Of a stretch of 64,000 nucleotides of DNA, positions 62,116 through 64,000 are shown in pieces. The position numbers and the translations under genes were made by a program. Under the pieces are notes generated by a model. The model was given only the letters and a program-made list of their open reading frames with translations. It ran no database searches and was not told the DNA's origin. The DNA is taken from positions 682,001 through 746,000 of the forward strand of contig NOUX01000001.1 of assembly GCA_002245855.1 (NCBI GenBank). Reading direction: 5' to 3'. Origin of the DNA: Sphingobacterium cellulitidis (GTDB lineage Bacteria > Bacteroidota > Bacteroidia > Sphingobacteriales > Sphingobacteriaceae). Numbering within the stretch: the stretch's first letter is position 1; every line of letters begins with the position of its first letter.

Positions 62116-64000
62116 TTATTCACCTTGCGGCTTGTTTTCTTGTTTTGGTTTATCTTCTCTTGGAGGACGAGGCAATAAAACCTTGCGAGAAAGCTTCATT
62201 TTACCTTGTTTGTCAACATCCAAAAGTTTAACAGTCACCATATCTCCTTCTTTAAACACACCGTCCATTGTTTCAAGACGTTTCCAGTCAATTTCTGAAA
62301 TATGCAATAAACCGTCTTTACCAGGCATGATTTCAACAAATGCACCAAATGGCATAATTGATTTAACCTTACCTTCATAAATCTCACCGATTTCTGGTTT
62401 AGCAACAATCGCTTTAATTCTCGCTAGGGCAGCGTCAATCGCCTCTTTATTATCAGCAAAGATTTGAACAACACCTTTGTTTTCTACTTCTTCAATTGAA
62501 ATTGTAGCACCAGTTTCACGTTGCATCTCTTGAATGATTTTACCACCTGGACCAATCACTGCGCCAATAAATTCCTTATCAATTAAGATTTGGATAATAC
62601 GTGGTGCATGAGGTTTGTAGTCTTCACGTGGAGCTGAAATAGTTTTAGCCATTTCATCTAAGATATGTAAACGAGCTTCTTTCGCTTGGTCTAAAGCTTG
62701 AGTCAATACTTCCCATTTAAGACCATTGATCTTAAGGTCCATTTGACAGCCAACAATACCATTTGCAGTTCCCGTTACTTTAAAGTCCATGTCACCTAAG
62801 TGATCCTCATCCCCTAAAATATCAGAAAGAATAGCATATTTTCCTGTTTTCTCATCTGTAATCAAGCCCATCGCAATTCCTGAAACAGGAGCTGCAATCT
62901 TAACTCCGGCATCCATCAATGCTAATGTACCAGCACAAACTGTTGCCATCGATGAAGAACCATTGGATTCTAAAATATCAGATACTACACGAATGGTGTA
63001 TGGATTATCTTCTGTAGGTAGAACTTGTTTCAATGAACGCATTGCTAAGTTACCATGTCCTACTTCACGACGACCTGGACCTCTGTTCGGTCTAACTTCA
63101 CCTGTTGAAAATCCTGGGAAATTATAATGTAAGATGAATTTATTGTAACCATGGAAGAATGCTCCATCGATCATTTGCTCATCATCCTTTGCTCCTAAAG
63201 TAACTGAAGTTAATGATTGTGTTTCACCACGGGTAAAAACTGCTGATCCATGTGCAGCTGGTAAATAATCTACCTCTGACCAGATAGGACGTACGGTACG
63301 TACATCACGACCATCTAAACGAATTCCTTCGTCTAACACTAGATTACGAACTGCATCATACTGAACATCATGGTAATACTTCTTCATTAAGAATTCTGTA
63401 TCCTCATCTAGCTCTTCTCCTAAGGTCTCGAAAAATGATTGACCAATCTCCGCAAATTTCTCTGTACGCTCATGCTTGCTAGATCTTGATTTAGCAACTT
63501 CATAAACCTTCTCATAAGTAGCTGCATAGATAGCATCCTTTAATTCAGGATTAGATGGCTCATGATTGAAATCACGTTTCTCTCCTGAACCTACTAGGTT
63601 TGCTAATTCTACTTGTCCAGCAACTTGTTTCTTGATCGCTTCATGTGCAAAAGCAATCGCTTCTACCATTTCAGTTTCTGAAATCTCTTTCGCTTCTCCT
63701 TCAACCATCACGATATCTTGTGCAGATCCCGCAACGATAAATTCTAAGCTCGCCTTTTCCAAAGCTGAAACCGTTGGATTGATTACCAATTCGCCATCAA
63801 TTTTCGCAACACGTACTTCAGAAATTGGCCCATTAAATGGAATATCTGAAACCGCAATCGCAGCTGATGCCGCTAATCCTGCTAGTGCATCTGGCATAAT
63901 TTCTTTGTCCGCAGAAATTAAACTTACCATTACTTGCGTGTCAGCATGGTAGGTCTCTGGGAATAATGGACGTAATGCCCTATCTATTAAACGTGAAATC
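62116..64000 (-). CDS. pnp: Polyribonucleotide nucleotidyltransferase, 5' part outside window
   Basis: PNPase degrades RNA phosphorolytically from the 3' end. The frame is open to the window edge: the bases 63931-64000 add [21 protein letters not shown] before the internal Met at 63930, so the true start lies beyond the window. Visible parts are the second half of RNase PH domain 1, domain 2 ([25 protein letters not shown]), a KH domain ([22 protein letters not shown] is its GxxG loop, cited in part) and an S1 domain ([20 protein letters not shown]). It ends at a strong terminator. Confidence 0.96.
   Translation of the reverse strand, partial: ISRLIDRALRPLFPETYHADTQVMVSLISADKEIMPDALAGLAASAAIAVSDIPFNGPISEVRVAKIDGELVINPTVSALEKASLEFIVAGSAQDIVMVEGEAKEISETEMVEAIAFAHEAIKKQVAGQVELANLVGSGEKRDFNHEPSNPELKDAIYAATYEKVYEVAKSRSSKHERTEKFAEIGQSFFETLGEELDEDTEFLMKKYYHDVQYDAVRNLVLDEGIRLDGRDVRTVRPIWSEVDYLPAAHGSAVFTRGETQSLTSVTLGAKDDEQMIDGAFFHGYNKFILHYNFPGFSTGEVRPNRGPGRREVGHGNLAMRSLKQVLPTEDNPYTIRVVSDILESNGSSSMATVCAGTLALMDAGVKIAAPVSGIAMGLITDEKTGKYAILSDILGDEDHLGDMDFKVTGTANGIVGCQMDLKINGLKWEVLTQALDQAKEARLHILDEMAKTISAPREDYKPHAPRIIQILIDKEFIGAVIGPGGKIIQEMQRETGATISIEEVENKGVVQIFADNKEAIDAALARIKAIVAKPEIGEIYEGKVKSIMPFGAFVEIMPGKDGLLHISEIDWKRLETMDGVFKEGDMVTVKLLDVDKQGKMKLSRKVLLPRPPREDKPKQENKPQGE

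Noticed and set aside
1..64000. tRNA, rRNA, CRISPR, prophage, replication origin
   Set aside because: I looked for cloverleaf 3' ends, regular repeat-spacer arrays, phage genes and DnaA-box clusters in the gaps and saw none.

Overview
The window is a stretch of a Bacteroidota chromosome, most like the Sphingobacteriaceae (Sphingobacterium/Pedobacter relatives). This rests on recognisable families: SusC/SusD pairs, DUF6377, DUF6814, DUF4920, an alternative complex III (ACIII) operon feeding a cytochrome oxidase, GH92/GH95/GH30 enzymes, moderate-to-low GC, few Shine-Dalgarno sites, and repeated promoter boxes of the Bacteroidota form TAnnTTTG. No taxonomic search was run. I found no tRNA, rRNA, CRISPR array, prophage or intact insertion sequence.

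Layout. 1-3.7 kb: LptF/G-type permease (cut by the window edge), tgt, a membrane glycosyltransferase and rsmG. 3.7-6.4 kb: an AT-rich insert with three tightly packed genes of unknown function, flanked by palindromes. This is the best candidate for an undescribed system. 6.4-11 kb: dprA, an MHS-type transporter with its small DUF6814 partner, the SRP RNA (not protein coding) and accD. 11-19.6 kb: sialate O-acetylesterase, a small HExxH protein, a MerR regulator, a phosphodiesterase, trmN6, mutS, mtgA and a secreted isoaspartyl peptidase. 19.6-28.9 kb: a polysaccharide utilisation locus (SusC, SusD, a GH30 lipoprotein, a DUF5125-like lipoprotein) next to a DUF6377 membrane regulator. 28.8-36.8 kb: hslR-like, dapD, a threonylcarbamoyl-AMP synthase, a DUF4920 protein, folP, brnQ, metG and DoxX.

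36.9-54 kb is one long minus-strand respiratory block. In transcription order it holds actA-B-C-D-E-F (ACIII, quinol to cytochrome c), cox subunits II and I, heme A synthase, heme O synthase, two subunit III genes, subunit IV, a SCO-like protein, DUF420 and a conserved small protein. Together it encodes a quinol:O2 electron path plus the heme A pathway the oxidase needs. A strong terminator closes the block at 36.84 kb, and a hairpin between coxA and ctaA may attenuate the assembly genes.

54.2-64 kb: msrB, a LacI regulator divergent from a GH92 alpha-mannosidase with repeated GCTAAA sites between them, a DUF493 protein, a collagen-like lipoprotein, a GH95 fucosidase and pnp (cut by the window edge).

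Recurring themes: TAnnTTTG promoters that sometimes lie so close to the start codon that the transcript would be leaderless; and convergent gene pairs in which one gene's terminator is written inside the 3' coding end of the other (12.5, 34.1 and 54.7 kb).
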